Positions 49,956 through 60,734 of a stretch of 64,000 nt of DNA are shown one piece after another. The notes beneath the pieces are model-generated. The model did no database searches. It was given only the letters and a program-made list of their open reading frames with translations, and was not told where the DNA came from. The position numbers and the translations under genes are program-made. The stretch comes from Streptomyces graminofaciens (lineage in GTDB: Bacteria; Actinomycetota; Actinomycetes; Streptomycetales; Streptomycetaceae): the NCBI RefSeq assembly GCF_030294945.1, contig NZ_AP018448.1:7594001-7658000 (forward strand). The letters are read 5' to 3'. Positions within the stretch are counted from its first letter, which is position 1, and each line of letters starts with the position of its first letter.

Positions 49956-51683
49956 TCAGAACCCCCGAGTCCGCTTGGCCGCCTTCCGCCCCACCCGCGC
50001 GGCCCCGGGCAGGAACAACCGGAACAGCTCGGACCCCAGGTTCACCCCGATGGCGATGGCCATGGCCAATGCCGCGGCCTTGGTCAGCGAGACCAACCCC
50101 GCGTCCACATCGTTCTGGGCGAACGCCAACAACCCGAAATACGTGGCCGACCCCGGCAACAGGGGCCCGATCGCCGCGGTCGTGTACGGCAACGCCGAAG
50201 CGAACCGATACCGCGACAGCAACTGCCCGAACAGCCCCACCAGCCCCGCCGCCGCGGCCGTGGAGGCCACCGGCGAGATCCCCCCGGCGTAGTGCATGGC
50301 CCCGTAGACCGCCCACGCCACGCCCCCGTTCAACGTCACCGCCAACACGGTGGATCGTTCCTGCTGAAGCAACACCGCGAAGGTCAGCGACAGCAGCATC
50401 GATGCGACGAGTTGCCACACCGGTTGCCGCTCGGCGCTGCTGAGCGCCGCGTCCGGGTTCAGCTCGGCGCCGAGCTTCACACCGAAGTAGAGGATCGTCA
50501 GCACCCCCACCACGATCCCCACGAACAGGTACATGACCTCCAGCAGCCGCGCGGACGCGGTGATGTAGAACCCGGTCAGCCCGTCCTGCACGCCCGCGAC
50601 CAGCGCCCGCCCCGGCAGCAGCGCGAACAGCCCGCCGGTGATCACGGCGGAGGCCCGCACGTCCACGTCGGCGAGGGTCAGCGCCACCCCGATCGCGGCC
50701 GGCGGCATCGCGGCCACCAGGAACTGGTAGAACTCCGGCAGCCCGCGCCCCGAGCACAGCCACGCCAGCCGGTCGCCGAGCATCGCGCCCAGCGCCGCCG
50801 CGACGAAGACGACGAAGTCACCGCCGACCAGGACGGAGGCCGCGCCCGCGAGCAGCCCGCTGGAGCCGGTCAGCACCCAGCCGGGATACGGGTGCCGGTT
50901 GCGCCGTATCTCCGCGAGCCGCCGGTACGCCTCCTCCAGCGAGATCGCGGTCTCCGGGTCGCTCAGATCGTCGACCAGCTGGAACACCGCCGCCAGCCGC
51001 GTGTAGTCGGTGCCCCGGCGCCGTACGATCCGCGCCGCGGTGACCGGGTCGTCCACGAGCGACGGCTGATGGGTGACCGACAACTGGGTGAAGGTGACGG
51101 TCGGCTCGCAGCGGTCGAGGCCGTAGGAGCGGCACACGGCGAACATCGCCGCCTCCACGTCCTCCGCGCCCTCCCCGCCCGCGAGCAGCAGCTCACCGAT
51201 GCGGAGCGTCAGGTCCAGGACGCGCGGCACGGGCGGCCCCGGCTCGCCCCCCTCGCGCAGCGGCTCCGGCGCCGGCCGCTCGGCGACCGGCATCCGCAGC
51301 ATCGTGCGCATCCGGTCCTGCCAGGGCACGTCCTTGGCGAGGCTGACGGCCGGTATCCCGCCGGGCGGCGTGAACGCGGGCGGCGCGTCCTTCGCGCTGT
51401 AGGTGCGCGGGGTGCTGAACGCGGACCCCTCGTGCTCCCCGGCGGCCGGCCCGTGCGGCTGCGCGAGCCCCGCAGGTATGGCGAACTCGGAGGTCGTCTG
51501 CGACTCGGAGTCGCCCACGGCGGGCACATCCAGCCCGGCCGGGATCGCGAACTCCGAGGTCACCGACGACTCGCCGTCGACCACCGGTGTGATGCCCACC
51601 GGCACGAAGGCAGTTCTCGACTCGTCCGACACCGGCTTGCGGTCCTCGGGCTCCCTCACTCCGCCGCGCTCCTCGTACGACAC
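49956..51683 (-). CDS. ThrE-like threonine/serine exporter
   Basis: A 575-residue fusion of the DUF1212/ThrE N-terminal domain (RIGELLLAGGEGAEDVEAAM, YGLDRCEPTVTFTQLSVTHQ) and a second membrane domain (DUF3815-like). About ten hydrophobic helices are visible. A ~140-residue hydrophilic N terminus is specific to this copy and contains a repeated TSEFAIPAGL box (two copies 27 residues apart). The protein likely exports small amino acids by proton antiport. GTG at 51683. Confidence 0.88.
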   Translation of the reverse strand: MSYEERGGVREPEDRKPVSDESRTAFVPVGITPVVDGESSVTSEFAIPAGLDVPAVGDSESQTTSEFAIPAGLAQPHGPAAGEHEGSAFSTPRTYSAKDAPPAFTPPGGIPAVSLAKDVPWQDRMRTMLRMPVAERPAPEPLREGGEPGPPVPRVLDLTLRIGELLLAGGEGAEDVEAAMFAVCRSYGLDRCEPTVTFTQLSVTHQPSLVDDPVTAARIVRRRGTDYTRLAAVFQLVDDLSDPETAISLEEAYRRLAEIRRNRHPYPGWVLTGSSGLLAGAASVLVGGDFVVFVAAALGAMLGDRLAWLCSGRGLPEFYQFLVAAMPPAAIGVALTLADVDVRASAVITGGLFALLPGRALVAGVQDGLTGFYITASARLLEVMYLFVGIVVGVLTILYFGVKLGAELNPDAALSSAERQPVWQLVASMLLSLTFAVLLQQERSTVLAVTLNGGVAWAVYGAMHYAGGISPVASTAAAAGLVGLFGQLLSRYRFASALPYTTAAIGPLLPGSATYFGLLAFAQNDVDAGLVSLTKAAALAMAIAIGVNLGSELFRLFLPGAARVGRKAAKRTRGF

Positions 51684-51788
51684 CTCCAGTACGCCTCAGT
51701 ATGCGCATCGGCACGCACCGGTACGCGAACGGGCCGCGCATCCCCGAGGGGACACACGGCCCGTTTCAGCCAAAGCGGAACGAGGGGG

Positions 51789-52280
51789 TCAGTGACCGCC
51801 CTGCTCCTTGAAGCGCTTGTACGACTTCTCGACCTCGGCCTCGGCCTCGGCGCGACCGACCCAGTCGGCGCCCTCGACGGACTTGCCGGGCTCCAGGTCC
51901 TTGTAGACCTCGAAGAAGTGCTGGATCTCCAGGCGGTCGAACTCCGACACGTGGTGGATGTCACGCAGGTGCTCCACACGCGGGTCGGTCGCCGGGACGC
52001 ACAGCAGCTTGTCGTCGCCGCCGGCCTCGTCCGTCATCCGGAACATGCCGATCGCGCGGCACTTGATGAGGCAGCCCGGGAAGGTCGGCTCATCAAGGAT
52101 GACCAGCGCGTCCAGCGGGTCGCCGTCCTCGCCGAGGGTGTTCTCGACGAAGCCGTAGTCGGTCGGGTAGGCGGTCGAGGTGAAGAGCCGACGGTCCAGG
52201 CGGATCCGACCGGTCTCGTGGTCCACCTCGTACTTGTTCCGCGAACCCTTCGGAATCTCGATCGTGACGTCGAACTCCAC
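51789..52280 (-). CDS. ppa: Inorganic pyrophosphatase, family I
   Basis: A 163-residue soluble pyrophosphatase hydrolysing PPi to phosphate. The signature is [10 protein letters not shown], with [20 protein letters not shown] at the N terminus and [20 protein letters not shown] around the active site. Mg-binding aspartates are intact. GTG at 52280 with GGAGGAG six bases upstream; a longer frame from 52304 would bury that ribosome site. Confidence 0.96.
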   Translation of the reverse strand: MEFDVTIEIPKGSRNKYEVDHETGRIRLDRRLFTSTAYPTDYGFVENTLGEDGDPLDALVILDEPTFPGCLIKCRAIGMFRMTDEAGGDDKLLCVPATDPRVEHLRDIHHVSEFDRLEIQHFFEVYKDLEPGKSVEGADWVGRAEAEAEVEKSYKRFKEQGGH

Positions 52281-52365
52281 CGGTGGCTCCTCCATGATCA
52301 ACACATAGTTCTGGTGGTTAAGTGTCCCTCACGCAGGTGTGTGATCGCGAAAGGGGCTGGTGGTC

Positions 52366-53973
52366 GTGCCTGAGCCGAAGGTCTGGCGGGCTGCGAGACC
52401 GCATGTGGTGCGGGTCGCGCGCGCCGTGAAACCGGGCGCCGTACGCGTCGCGCACGCCGTGAAACCCGGTGTCGTACGAGCCGCGCACGCCGTGAAAACA
52501 CGCTCTGCGCAGCTCACACGGCACACGGGGAAGCTCACGACCCTCCAGCTCACCGCCGGTGCGGCCACGCTGGGCCTGGTGATCTCGGCCGGATCCGTCG
52601 CCATCGCCGGACCCTGGGACTCCTCGGGTCAGCGTACGGCCGAGCGCGACTGGGCAACATCGCGCGAAGGCGAGGGTGGCGCAGATCACGGACGTAATTC
52701 CGATACGCCGACCGGTACGTCCGCGGGGGCGCCCAAGCCCGCGCCGAGCGCCCCCAACGTACTCATCGGCCTCGGCGGCGCCACCGGCGCCGGTTCCGCA
52801 CCCGACACCGAGGCCCTCACCGACGCCCTCGCCCCCTTCCTGAACGCCCCGGCCCTCGGCCCGCGCCGCGCGGCCGCCGTCGTCGACGTGGCGACCGGCA
52901 AGCAGCTCTACGGCCGGGAGGCGGGCGACTCGCTGACCCCCGCCTCCACGACGAAGATCGCCACGGCGGCGGCGGTGCTCAGCGCGGCCGGACCCGATCA
53001 CCGCATCGAGACCCGCACGGTCCTGGACACCGACGCCGAGCAGGTCGTCCTGATCGGCGGCGGCGACCCCACCCTCACCGCCCACAAGGACACGAAGGGC
53101 TACGCGAGCCTGCGCACCCTCGCCGACGAGACGGCGGCCGCCCTGGACAAGCGTCACCTGAAGGAGATCACGCTCACCTACGACACCTCCCTCTACAGCG
53201 GCCCCGAACTCCACCCCATCGGCAAGAACCCCAACCTCGCCCCCGTGGCCGCCCTCATGGTCGACGAGGCCCGCCTGGACGACTCCGACCGCGGCACCGC
53301 CGCCCGCAGCACGGACCCGGCGGCGGACGCGACCGCCACGTTCGCGGCCCTCCTGAAGGACCGAGGCGTCACCGTCAAGTCCAAGGCCCCCGTGAAGGCC
53401 CCGAAGGACGCCGAGCAGCTGGCCTCCGTCTCCTCACCGCCCCTCTCGACCCTGGTCGAACGCATGCTCACCAACAGCGACAACGACATCGCCGAGGCCC
53501 TGTCCCGCCAGGTGGCGATCGCGACGGGAGAGCAGGCGAGCTTCGAGGGCGGCGCGTCAGCCATCGGCAAGGAACTGAAGAAACTCGAACTCCCCCTGGA
53601 AGGCGTTCGGTTCGCCGACGGCAGCGGCCTGAGCCGGGGCGACCAGCTCACCGCCGCCTTCCTCACCACCCTGCTCGCCAGGTCCGCCGCCCCGACCCAC
53701 CCCGAACTCCGCCCGATCCTCACGGGCCTCCCGGTCGCGGGCTTCACCGGCACCCTCCGCAACCGCTACGCGAGCGACCTCCCCGGCACCGGAGTGGTAC
53801 GAGCCAAAACCGGCACCCTGACCGGTGTGAACACGCTGGCGGGAACGGTGGTGGACGCGGACGGCCGCCTCCTGTCCTTCGCCTTCATGGCGACGGACAC
53901 GAAGGACGCGGGGGGAGCGCAGCAAGCCCTGGACGCCGCGGCCTCGGCCTTGGCGGCGTGCGGCTGCCGCTGA
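52366..53973 (+). CDS. dacB: D-alanyl-D-alanine carboxypeptidase/endopeptidase (PBP4, DacB type)
   Basis: A 535-residue class C penicillin-binding protein that trims or cleaves peptidoglycan cross-links. Motifs: SxxK in DSLTPASTTKIATAAAVL, SxN in RMLTNSDNDIAEALSRQ, and KTG in VVRAKTGTLTGVNTLAG. A transmembrane anchor is AGAATLGLVISAGSVAIAGP. In front of it the cytoplasmic N terminus carries three 11-residue repeats (VRVARAVKPGA type) made by 33-bp DNA repeats (52400-52500). I chose GTG 52366, nine bases after AAGGGG; GTG 52360 is possible. Confidence 0.92.
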   Translation: MPEPKVWRAARPHVVRVARAVKPGAVRVAHAVKPGVVRAAHAVKTRSAQLTRHTGKLTTLQLTAGAATLGLVISAGSVAIAGPWDSSGQRTAERDWATSREGEGGADHGRNSDTPTGTSAGAPKPAPSAPNVLIGLGGATGAGSAPDTEALTDALAPFLNAPALGPRRAAAVVDVATGKQLYGREAGDSLTPASTTKIATAAAVLSAAGPDHRIETRTVLDTDAEQVVLIGGGDPTLTAHKDTKGYASLRTLADETAAALDKRHLKEITLTYDTSLYSGPELHPIGKNPNLAPVAALMVDEARLDDSDRGTAARSTDPAADATATFAALLKDRGVTVKSKAPVKAPKDAEQLASVSSPPLSTLVERMLTNSDNDIAEALSRQVAIATGEQASFEGGASAIGKELKKLELPLEGVRFADGSGLSRGDQLTAAFLTTLLARSAAPTHPELRPILTGLPVAGFTGTLRNRYASDLPGTGVVRAKTGTLTGVNTLAGTVVDADGRLLSFAFMATDTKDAGGAQQALDAAASALAACGCR

Positions 53974-54013
53974 GGCCCTGCCGCGTCCTTCGTGTCCGTC
54001 ACTGGGCTGCGGC

Positions 54014-54066
54014 GCACCGGAAAGGGGCGCGGGGAACTGCGCGAGCAACTCCGCGCGACCGCCACC
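54014..54066 (+). repeat. Dispersed GC-rich repeat, intergenic copy
   Basis: GGAAAGGGGCGCGGGGAACT then GCGCGAGCAACTCCGCGCGA, between dacB and the DUF2342 gene; member of the family described at 25822. Confidence 0.55.
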
Positions 54067-54100
54067 CGAACAGGCACGGGGCCCTCACCCGCCTCGCCCC

Positions 54101-54130
54101 CTGACCTCAGCGGCAGTGCTCCCGTACGGT
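54101..54130 (+). promoter_or_regulatory. Candidate promoter for a leaderless DUF2342 mRNA
   Basis: CTGACC (54101-54106) and TACGGT (54125-54130) are 18 bases apart. The ATG at 54138 follows the -10 by seven bases and lacks a ribosome site. Confidence 0.5.
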
Positions 54131-54137
54131 TGATGAC

Positions 54138-55262
54138 ATGACGAGCATCGGTGGTGCCGAAATGGTCGACTGGAATCTCGCCGTGGCAACTGCGACCAGG
54201 CTCGTGCGGCCCGGCCCCGAGGTGAGCCGGGACGAGGCGCGGGCCATCGTCGCGGAGCTGCGCCGGCACGCGAAGGCGTCGGAGGAGCACGTCCGCGCGT
54301 TCACGCGGATGGGACCCGACGCGGCCGACGACACCCCCGTCCTCGTCGTGGACCGCCCCGGGTGGGTCCGGGCGAACGTCGCCGGGTTCCGGGAGCTCCT
54401 CAAGCCGCTGCTGGACAAGATGCAGGAACGTCGCGGCGGCAGCCCGGGCGGCGCCGTGCTCGGCGCGGTCGGCGGCAAGGTCACCGGCGTGGAGCTCGGG
54501 ATGCTGCTGTCGTTCCTGTCCTCCCGGGTCCTCGGCCAGTACGAGACCTTCGCCCCGGCCACCCGAGAGCTTCCGGCCGGGGACAACGGCGGCGGACGCC
54601 TCTTGCTGGTCGCCCCGAACATCGTCCACGTGGAGCGCGAACTCGACGTACAGCCCCATGACTTCCGCCTCTGGGTGTGTCTGCACGAGGAGACCCACCG
54701 GACGCAGTTCACGGCCGTGCCCTGGCTGCGTGACCACCTGGAGGGCGAAATCCAGTCGTTCTTGGGGGAGACGGAGGTCGACCCCATGACCGTCCTCGAA
54801 CGCGTCCGGGAGGCCGCCCAGTCACTCGCGGGTGGTCGGCCCGAGGGAGAGCAGGGCGACGACGGTCACTCGTTCGTGGAGTTGGTACAGACCCCGTCGC
54901 AGCGGGAGATCCTCGGCCGGCTGACGGCCGTCATGTCACTCCTGGAGGGACACGCCGACTTCGTGATGGACGGGGTGGGCCCGGCGGTCGTGCCGTCGGT
55001 GGCGGAGATCCGCGAGAAGTTCCAGCAGCGACGCGCGAAGGGGGCCTCCCGACTGGACCTCGCCCTGCGCAAGCTGCTGGGTTTGGATGCCAAACTCAGG
55101 CAGTACCGTGACGGTGAGCGGTTCGTACGGGCTGTCGTCGAACAGGTCGGCATGGACGGTTTCAACCGGGTGTGGACTTCCCCGAACACCCTGCCGACCA
55201 AGGCGGAGATCGCCAAACCGGCGGACTGGGTCGCGCGGGTGCATCGCAAGGCGGAGTCGTGA
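54138..55262 (+). CDS. DUF2342 zinc-dependent metalloprotease-like protein
   Basis: A 374-residue actinobacterial zincin (DUF2342, also annotated as coenzyme F420 biosynthesis-associated). The zinc motif is LWVCLHEETHRTQF (HExxH). A second conserved block LLEGHADFVMDGVGPAVVPS supplies a probable third ligand. The N terminus has VDWNLAVATATRLVRPGPEV. The physiological substrate is unknown. It precedes tilS, as in related genomes. Confidence 0.88.
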   Translation: MTSIGGAEMVDWNLAVATATRLVRPGPEVSRDEARAIVAELRRHAKASEEHVRAFTRMGPDAADDTPVLVVDRPGWVRANVAGFRELLKPLLDKMQERRGGSPGGAVLGAVGGKVTGVELGMLLSFLSSRVLGQYETFAPATRELPAGDNGGGRLLLVAPNIVHVERELDVQPHDFRLWVCLHEETHRTQFTAVPWLRDHLEGEIQSFLGETEVDPMTVLERVREAAQSLAGGRPEGEQGDDGHSFVELVQTPSQREILGRLTAVMSLLEGHADFVMDGVGPAVVPSVAEIREKFQQRRAKGASRLDLALRKLLGLDAKLRQYRDGERFVRAVVEQVGMDGFNRVWTSPNTLPTKAEIAKPADWVARVHRKAES

Positions 55263-55452
55263 GCCGCGCGCGAGCGTGGTGAACGAATCCGGCCGACGGC
55301 AGGCGAACGCCCCTCCAATCACCCGTCCGAGGGACCGTGAGGCATGGGTAGGCGTGCAATGCTCGGGGAACGGCCCGCTTCTGTCACCATCTACACACTC
55401 TGAGTGACCGAGCTCGGGCTCGCCCCCGACAACTTCATGAAGGGAACCGGAC

Positions 55453-56601
55453 ATGGGTCCCCACCCCGCGGTCGCGGCGATACGCCTGGCGGTCCGCCGC
55501 GTACTCCACGACCTCCTCACCGAACACAGCACCGACACCACCGCCCACGGCACCGCGAACACCCCCCTTCGCGCGCCCGCCCACGCCACCCCGGGCGCCC
55601 CCGGCGCTGTCGGCGCACCCCCCGTGCCCGCCCCCGCCGCACCCCCGGCGTACGCGGCGCACGACCCCGCACACGAGCAGCAGTCGCCCCCGCCGCTCGT
55701 GCTCGTCGCGTGCTCGGGCGGCGCCGACTCCATGGCGCTCGCCTCCGCCCTCGCCTTCGAAGCCCCCAAACTCGGCATCCGCGCCGGTGGCGTCACCGTC
55801 GACCACGGCCTGCAGCCCGGCTCCGACCTGCGCGCCGAGGAAGTCGTGCTGCGCCTGCGCGAACTCGGCCTGGACCCGGTCGAGTCCGCCGCCGTCTCCG
55901 TCGGCCGCGACGGCGGCCCCGAGGCCGCAGCCCGCGACGCCCGCTACGCCGCCCTGGACGCCGCACTCGAACGCCACGGTGCCGCCGCGATCCTCCTCGG
56001 CCACACCCGCGACGACCAGGCCGAGACCGTCCTCCTCGGCCTCGCCCGCGGCTCCGGCATCCGCTCCCTGTCCGGTATGGCCGCGGTCTCGGGGGCCGAC
56101 GGCCGCTACCGACGTCCCTTCCTCGCCCTCGACCGGCAGACCGCCCGCAAGGCCTGCATGGTCCAGTCCCTCCCCGTCTGGGACGACCCCCACAACGCCG
56201 ACCCCGCCTACACCCGCTCCCGGCTCCGCCACGAGGGCCTGCCCGCCCTGGAGAAGGCGCTCGGCAAGGGCGTCGTCGAGGCCCTCGCCCGTACGGCCCA
56301 GCTCTCCCGCGACGACGCCGACGCCCTCGACGCCTGGGCCCGCCAGGCCGAGGCCTCCGTGCGCGACGCCGCCGGCCTGCTGGAGTGCGCCAAGCTCTAC
56401 GCCCTCCCGCCCGCCGTACGCCGCCGCATCCTGCGCCGTGCCGCCATCGAGGCCGGTGCCCCGGCAGGTTCCCTCTTCGCCCGGCACATCGAGGAAGTCG
56501 ACCGCCTCATCACCGGCTGGCGGGGCCAGGGGGCCATCAATCTCCCCGGCCGAGTCGTCGCCCAGCGGCAGGGTGGCAGACTGGTGATTCGGCAAGGCTG
56601 A
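55453..56601 (+). CDS. tilS: tRNA(Ile)-lysidine synthetase
   Basis: A 382-residue enzyme that converts C34 of tRNA-Ile(CAU) to lysidine. The PP-loop is [20 protein letters not shown], and further motifs are [40 protein letters not shown] and [21 protein letters not shown] Pro/Ala-rich insertion of ~45 residues (about 28-75) sits before the PP-loop and is unusual. ATG at 55453. Confidence 0.95.
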   Translation: MGPHPAVAAIRLAVRRVLHDLLTEHSTDTTAHGTANTPLRAPAHATPGAPGAVGAPPVPAPAAPPAYAAHDPAHEQQSPPPLVLVACSGGADSMALASALAFEAPKLGIRAGGVTVDHGLQPGSDLRAEEVVLRLRELGLDPVESAAVSVGRDGGPEAAARDARYAALDAALERHGAAAILLGHTRDDQAETVLLGLARGSGIRSLSGMAAVSGADGRYRRPFLALDRQTARKACMVQSLPVWDDPHNADPAYTRSRLRHEGLPALEKALGKGVVEALARTAQLSRDDADALDAWARQAEASVRDAAGLLECAKLYALPPAVRRRILRRAAIEAGAPAGSLFARHIEEVDRLITGWRGQGAINLPGRVVAQRQGGRLVIRQG

Positions 56602-56675
56602 ATCCGGACCCTCCTGAACCGGGCCGCTGACACGGGACGTGAGCGGTCCGAAGGCCGGTGGGACGACCGAAAGTG

Positions 56676-57236
56676 ATGCGGGTGGACGCGAAAGACATGG
56701 GTGCCGACCTCAAGCAGGTGCTCATCACCAAAGAAGAGATCGACGCGAAGCTGGCAGAGCTGGCCGCCAAGATCGACGCGGAGTACGAGGGCAAGGACCT
56801 GCTCATCGTCGGCGTCCTCAAGGGCGCGGTGATGGTCATGGCCGACCTCGCCCGGGCCCTGTCCACCCCCGTCACCATGGACTGGATGGCGGTGTCCTCC
56901 TACGGAGCGGGCACCCAGTCCTCCGGCGTCGTACGGATCCTCAAGGACCTCGACACCGACATCAAGGGCAGGCACGTCCTGATCGTCGAGGACATCATCG
57001 ACTCCGGTCTGACCCTGTCCTGGCTGATCTCCAACCTCGGCTCCCGCGAGCCCGCCTCCCTCAAGGTGTGCACGCTGCTGCGCAAGCCCGACGCCGCCAA
57101 GGTCTCCATCGACGTGGAGTGGGTCGGCTTCGACATCCCCAACGAATTCGTCGTCGGCTACGGCCTCGACTACGCGGAGAAGTACCGCAACCTCCCGTTC
57201 GTGGGTACGCTCGCGCCTCACGTCTACGGCGGCTGA
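56676..57236 (+). CDS. hpt: Hypoxanthine phosphoribosyltransferase
   Basis: A 186-residue purine salvage enzyme. The PRPP motif is [17 protein letters not shown], the flexible loop region [16 protein letters not shown], and the purine-binding end [23 protein letters not shown] at 56676 (MRVDAKDMG) fits family starts; GTG 56673 or 56658 would add a few residues. It lies between tilS and ftsH as is common in bacteria. Confidence 0.95.
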   Translation: MRVDAKDMGADLKQVLITKEEIDAKLAELAAKIDAEYEGKDLLIVGVLKGAVMVMADLARALSTPVTMDWMAVSSYGAGTQSSGVVRILKDLDTDIKGRHVLIVEDIIDSGLTLSWLISNLGSREPASLKVCTLLRKPDAAKVSIDVEWVGFDIPNEFVVGYGLDYAEKYRNLPFVGTLAPHVYGG

Positions 57237-57378
57237 CACAGTCTCTGTAAGACGTTCGGGAACCCCAGCGGGTTTCGCGCCGTTGGAGCAGGCGTGGACG
57301 GGATTGGCAGCAGTCCCCTGCGGCTTCGGGTGACAATGCTGGGGTACCGTCCGAAGAACAGTCTTTATCAAACTCACT

Positions 57379-59430
57379 ATGGCAGGAGGGACGGGGCGGC
57401 ACCGCTCCGTGTGGATGGACGTGAAGCGATACTTCCGTGGGCCGGTCATGTGGATCGTGCTGGCCGTCCTTGCCGTGGTCGTGTTGATGCAGGTCGTCGG
57501 CTCGTCCGGCGGCTACAAGACGGTGGACACGGGCCAGGTCGTCCAGGCGATCAACGAGAACAAGGTCCAAGAGGCCAAACTCACTACGGGCGAAGAGCAG
57601 CTCATCAAGGCTCAGCTCAAAAAGGGTGAGGAGATCGAGGGCAGCTCGAAGATTCAGGCGAGCTACATCGGCGACCAGGGTGTGACCCTCGCCGCCACCC
57701 TCCAGGACAAGTACCAGAACAAGCAGATCCCCGACGGCTACACGGTCTCCCCGACCAAGCAGAACGCTTTCGTCGGCATCCTGCTGTCCCTGCTCCCCTT
57801 CGTCCTCATCGTCGTGGTCTTCCTGTTCCTGATGAACCAGATGCAGGGCGGCGGCTCCCGAGTCATGAACTTCGGGAAGTCCAAGGCCAAGCTCATCACC
57901 AAGGACACCCCGAAGACGACGTTCGCTGACGTGGCGGGCGCGGACGAGGCCGTCGAGGAGCTCCACGAGATCAAGGAGTTCCTCCAGGAGCCGGCCAAGT
58001 TCCAGGCCGTCGGCGCCAAGATCCCCAAGGGTGTGCTGCTCTACGGCCCGCCCGGTACGGGCAAGACGCTGCTCGCGCGTGCCGTGGCCGGCGAGGCGGG
58101 CGTCCCCTTCTACTCGATCTCCGGTTCCGACTTCGTCGAGATGTTCGTCGGTGTCGGTGCCTCCCGGGTCCGTGACCTGTTCGAGCAGGCCAAGGCGAAC
58201 GCCCCGGCGATCGTCTTCGTCGACGAGATCGACGCGGTCGGCCGCCACCGCGGCGCCGGCCTCGGCGGTGGTCACGACGAGCGCGAGCAGACGCTGAACC
58301 AGCTGCTCGTCGAGATGGACGGCTTCGACGTCAAGGGCGGTGTGATTCTCATCGCCGCGACGAACCGGCCGGACATCCTCGACCCGGCGCTGCTGCGCCC
58401 GGGCCGCTTCGACCGGCAGATCGCCGTCGACCGCCCGGACATGCAGGGCCGTCTGGAGATCCTCAAGGTCCACCAGAAGGGCAAGCCGGTCGCGCCCGAC
58501 GTCGACCTGGGCGCCGTCGCCCGCCGCACCCCCGGTATGACGGGTGCCGATCTGTCCAACGTCCTGAACGAGGCCGCGCTCCTGACGGCCCGTAGCGACA
58601 AGAAACTGATCGACAACCACATGCTGGACGAGGCGATCGACCGCGTGATCGCGGGCCCGCAGAAGCGGACCCGGATCATGTCGGACAAGGAGAAGAAGAT
58701 CACCGCGTACCACGAGGGCGGTCACGCCCTGGTCGCGGCGGCCTCGCCGAACTCCGACCCGGTCCACAAGATCACGATCCTGTCCCGAGGCCGCGCCCTC
58801 GGCTACACGATGGTCCTGCCGGACGAGGACAAGTACTCGACCACCCGCAACGAGATGCTCGACCAGCTCGGCTACATGCTGGGTGGCCGCGCCGCCGAGG
58901 AACTGGTCTTCCACGACCCGACCACCGGTGCCGCGAACGACATCGAGAAGGCCACCAGCCTGGCCCGCGCGATGGTCACGCAGTACGGCATGACCGAGCG
59001 TCTCGGCGCCATCAAGTTCGGCGGCGACAACACCGAGCCGTTCCTCGGACGTGAGATGGCCCACCAGCGCGACTACTCGGAAGAGGTCGCCGCGCTGGTC
59101 GACGAAGAGGTCAAGAAGCTCATCGAGAACGCGCACAACGAGGCCTGGGAGATCCTGGTCGAGAACCGCGACGTCCTCGACAACCTGGTGCTTCAGCTGC
59201 TGGAGAAGGAGACGCTGGGCAAGGAGGAGATCGCCGAGATCTTCGCCTCCATCGTCAAGCGTCCCCCCCGGCCCGCCTGGACCGGCTCCTCCCGCCGCAC
59301 CCCCTCCACCCGCCCGCCGGTGCTCTCCCCCAGGGAGCTCGCACTGACGAACGGCACCAACGGCGCGGCCCCGGCGATCACCGCCAAGGCCGCGGTGGAG
59401 GCCACACCGGAGGAGAGCCCCGAGAGCTGA
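57379..59430 (+). CDS. ftsH: ATP-dependent zinc metalloprotease FtsH
   Basis: A ~683-residue membrane AAA+ protease. Two transmembrane helices flank a short exported domain ([33 protein letters not shown]). Walker A is [17 protein letters not shown], Walker [30 protein letters not shown], and the zinc site [13 protein letters not shown]. The C-terminal tail is Pro/Ser/Ala-rich. ATG at 57379 lacks an evident ribosome site; a start at 57415 (MDVKRYF) would match many orthologs. Confidence 0.96.
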   Translation: MAGGTGRHRSVWMDVKRYFRGPVMWIVLAVLAVVVLMQVVGSSGGYKTVDTGQVVQAINENKVQEAKLTTGEEQLIKAQLKKGEEIEGSSKIQASYIGDQGVTLAATLQDKYQNKQIPDGYTVSPTKQNAFVGILLSLLPFVLIVVVFLFLMNQMQGGGSRVMNFGKSKAKLITKDTPKTTFADVAGADEAVEELHEIKEFLQEPAKFQAVGAKIPKGVLLYGPPGTGKTLLARAVAGEAGVPFYSISGSDFVEMFVGVGASRVRDLFEQAKANAPAIVFVDEIDAVGRHRGAGLGGGHDEREQTLNQLLVEMDGFDVKGGVILIAATNRPDILDPALLRPGRFDRQIAVDRPDMQGRLEILKVHQKGKPVAPDVDLGAVARRTPGMTGADLSNVLNEAALLTARSDKKLIDNHMLDEAIDRVIAGPQKRTRIMSDKEKKITAYHEGGHALVAAASPNSDPVHKITILSRGRALGYTMVLPDEDKYSTTRNEMLDQLGYMLGGRAAEELVFHDPTTGAANDIEKATSLARAMVTQYGMTERLGAIKFGGDNTEPFLGREMAHQRDYSEEVAALVDEEVKKLIENAHNEAWEILVENRDVLDNLVLQLLEKETLGKEEIAEIFASIVKRPPRPAWTGSSRRTPSTRPPVLSPRELALTNGTNGAAPAITAKAAVEATPEESPES

Positions 59431-59467
59431 TCAGAGCTCCCGGAAGCCTCACTTTGGCCCGGAATGG

Positions 59468-59507
59468 ATGCCGCGCCCCCCAGGTTCTAGCCTGGGGGGC
59501 GCGGCAT
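59468..59507 (+). terminator. Rho-independent terminator after ftsH
   Basis: A 17-bp perfect stem (ATGCCGCGCCCCCCAGG with its complement) and a TTCTAG loop, followed by TTTCG. Located 38 bases after the ftsH stop. Confidence 0.92.
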
Positions 59508-59572
59508 TTTCGTATGCCCATATGTGAGACGCGTAATCCCTATGTGTCGCAGGCCCAGGAACGAGGCACCAC

Positions 59573-60178
59573 ATGATCGACCCCGTGACGTTGGACGGCG
59601 AGGGCAGCATCGGCGAGTTCGACGAGAAACGTGCCGAGAACGCCGTACGAGAACTGCTGATCGCGGTCGGAGAGGACCCGGACCGAGAGGGCCTCAGGGA
59701 GACGCCGACGCGGGTGGCCCGGGCGTATCGGGAGCTTCTGGCGGGGCTCACGCAGGAGCCCGAGGACGTTCTGACGACGACGTTCGATCTGGGACACGAC
59801 GAGATGGTCCTGGTGAAGGACATTGAGATCGTAAGCCTGTGTGAACATCATTTGCTCCCGTTTCATGGCGTAGCGCATGTTGGTTACATTCCGGCTGAAA
59901 CGGGCAAGATTACCGGCTTGTCGAAGCTGGCTCGGCTTGTTGACGTGTTCGCCCGGCGGCCGCAGGTGCAGGAACGACTCACCACACAGATCGCGGACTC
60001 GCTCATGCGGATCCTCGAGGCGCGTGGCGCGATCGTCGTCATCGAGGCCGAGCACATGTGCATGTCGGTGCGGGGCATTCGCAAGCCGGGCGCCAAGACG
60101 ACGACGTCGGCCGTGCGGGGTCAGCTTCGGGACGCCACGACCCGTGCCGAGGCGATGAGCCTGATACTGGCGCGCTGA
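59573..60178 (+). CDS. folE: GTP cyclohydrolase I
   Basis: A 201-residue enzyme that opens GTP to dihydroneopterin triphosphate, the first step of folate synthesis. Zinc ligands are in [20 protein letters not shown] and [40 protein letters not shown] is the family signature. The remaining folate genes (folP, folB, folK) lie on the opposite strand just to the right. ATG at 59573. Confidence 0.97.
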   Translation: MIDPVTLDGEGSIGEFDEKRAENAVRELLIAVGEDPDREGLRETPTRVARAYRELLAGLTQEPEDVLTTTFDLGHDEMVLVKDIEIVSLCEHHLLPFHGVAHVGYIPAETGKITGLSKLARLVDVFARRPQVQERLTTQIADSLMRILEARGAIVVIEAEHMCMSVRGIRKPGAKTTTSAVRGQLRDATTRAEAMSLILAR

Positions 60179-60248
60179 GACGATTGTCGGCAAGCAGAAC
60201 CCAGGCCTCCTCGGCAACGGCCACCTGGTCCGGCAGCCCGGGAGACCC

Positions 60249-60734
60249 CTACGCCGCCCGCGCCGCGCCCCCGTTGGTGTCGTCGTCCTCGGGCAGCTTG
60301 CACACGCGCTCCAGGAAGAAGGCGGCCGCTATGACGGCGATGCCCGCGAGGACCGAGAATCCGGCGTAGATGGCCTGATCCCGGCGGGGCGGCACATCCA
60401 GGTACTCCAGCAGGAAGACGCCCGTGCCGCCGTACATACCGGCCACCAGGGCCGCGACCAGGGCGCTGGCCTGGCCGAAGACGACCGCTCGGGCCGCCAT
60501 CAGCGGGTCGACCCCCTTGGCGTCGGGCTGCCGCTCCCGCTGGGCCTTGAGCCGGGAGCGCAGCGAGAGCGCCGTGGCCGTGAGGACGGCGGCGATCAGG
60601 GCGAGGACGATGGGCGCGGCCAGCGGGACGCTGGGCAGGGTGCCCACCGAATACCACAGGCGGGCCCCCGCCCACGACAGCACTCCGGCCACGACGAACA
60701 CCGCTGCCAGCGTCCTGATGCGCAGCTCTTTCAC
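60249..60734 (-). CDS. DUF3180 membrane protein
   Basis: A 161-residue protein with four hydrophobic helices: TLAAVFVVAGVLSWAGARLW, APIVLALIAAVLTATALSL, QASALVAALVAGMYGGTGVF and AIYAGFSVLAGIAVIAAAFF. This is the DUF3180 protein that follows folK in most Streptomyces and other actinobacteria. The function is unknown. GTG at 60734. Confidence 0.9.
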   Translation of the reverse strand: MKELRIRTLAAVFVVAGVLSWAGARLWYSVGTLPSVPLAAPIVLALIAAVLTATALSLRSRLKAQRERQPDAKGVDPLMAARAVVFGQASALVAALVAGMYGGTGVFLLEYLDVPPRRDQAIYAGFSVLAGIAVIAAAFFLERVCKLPEDDDTNGGAARAA

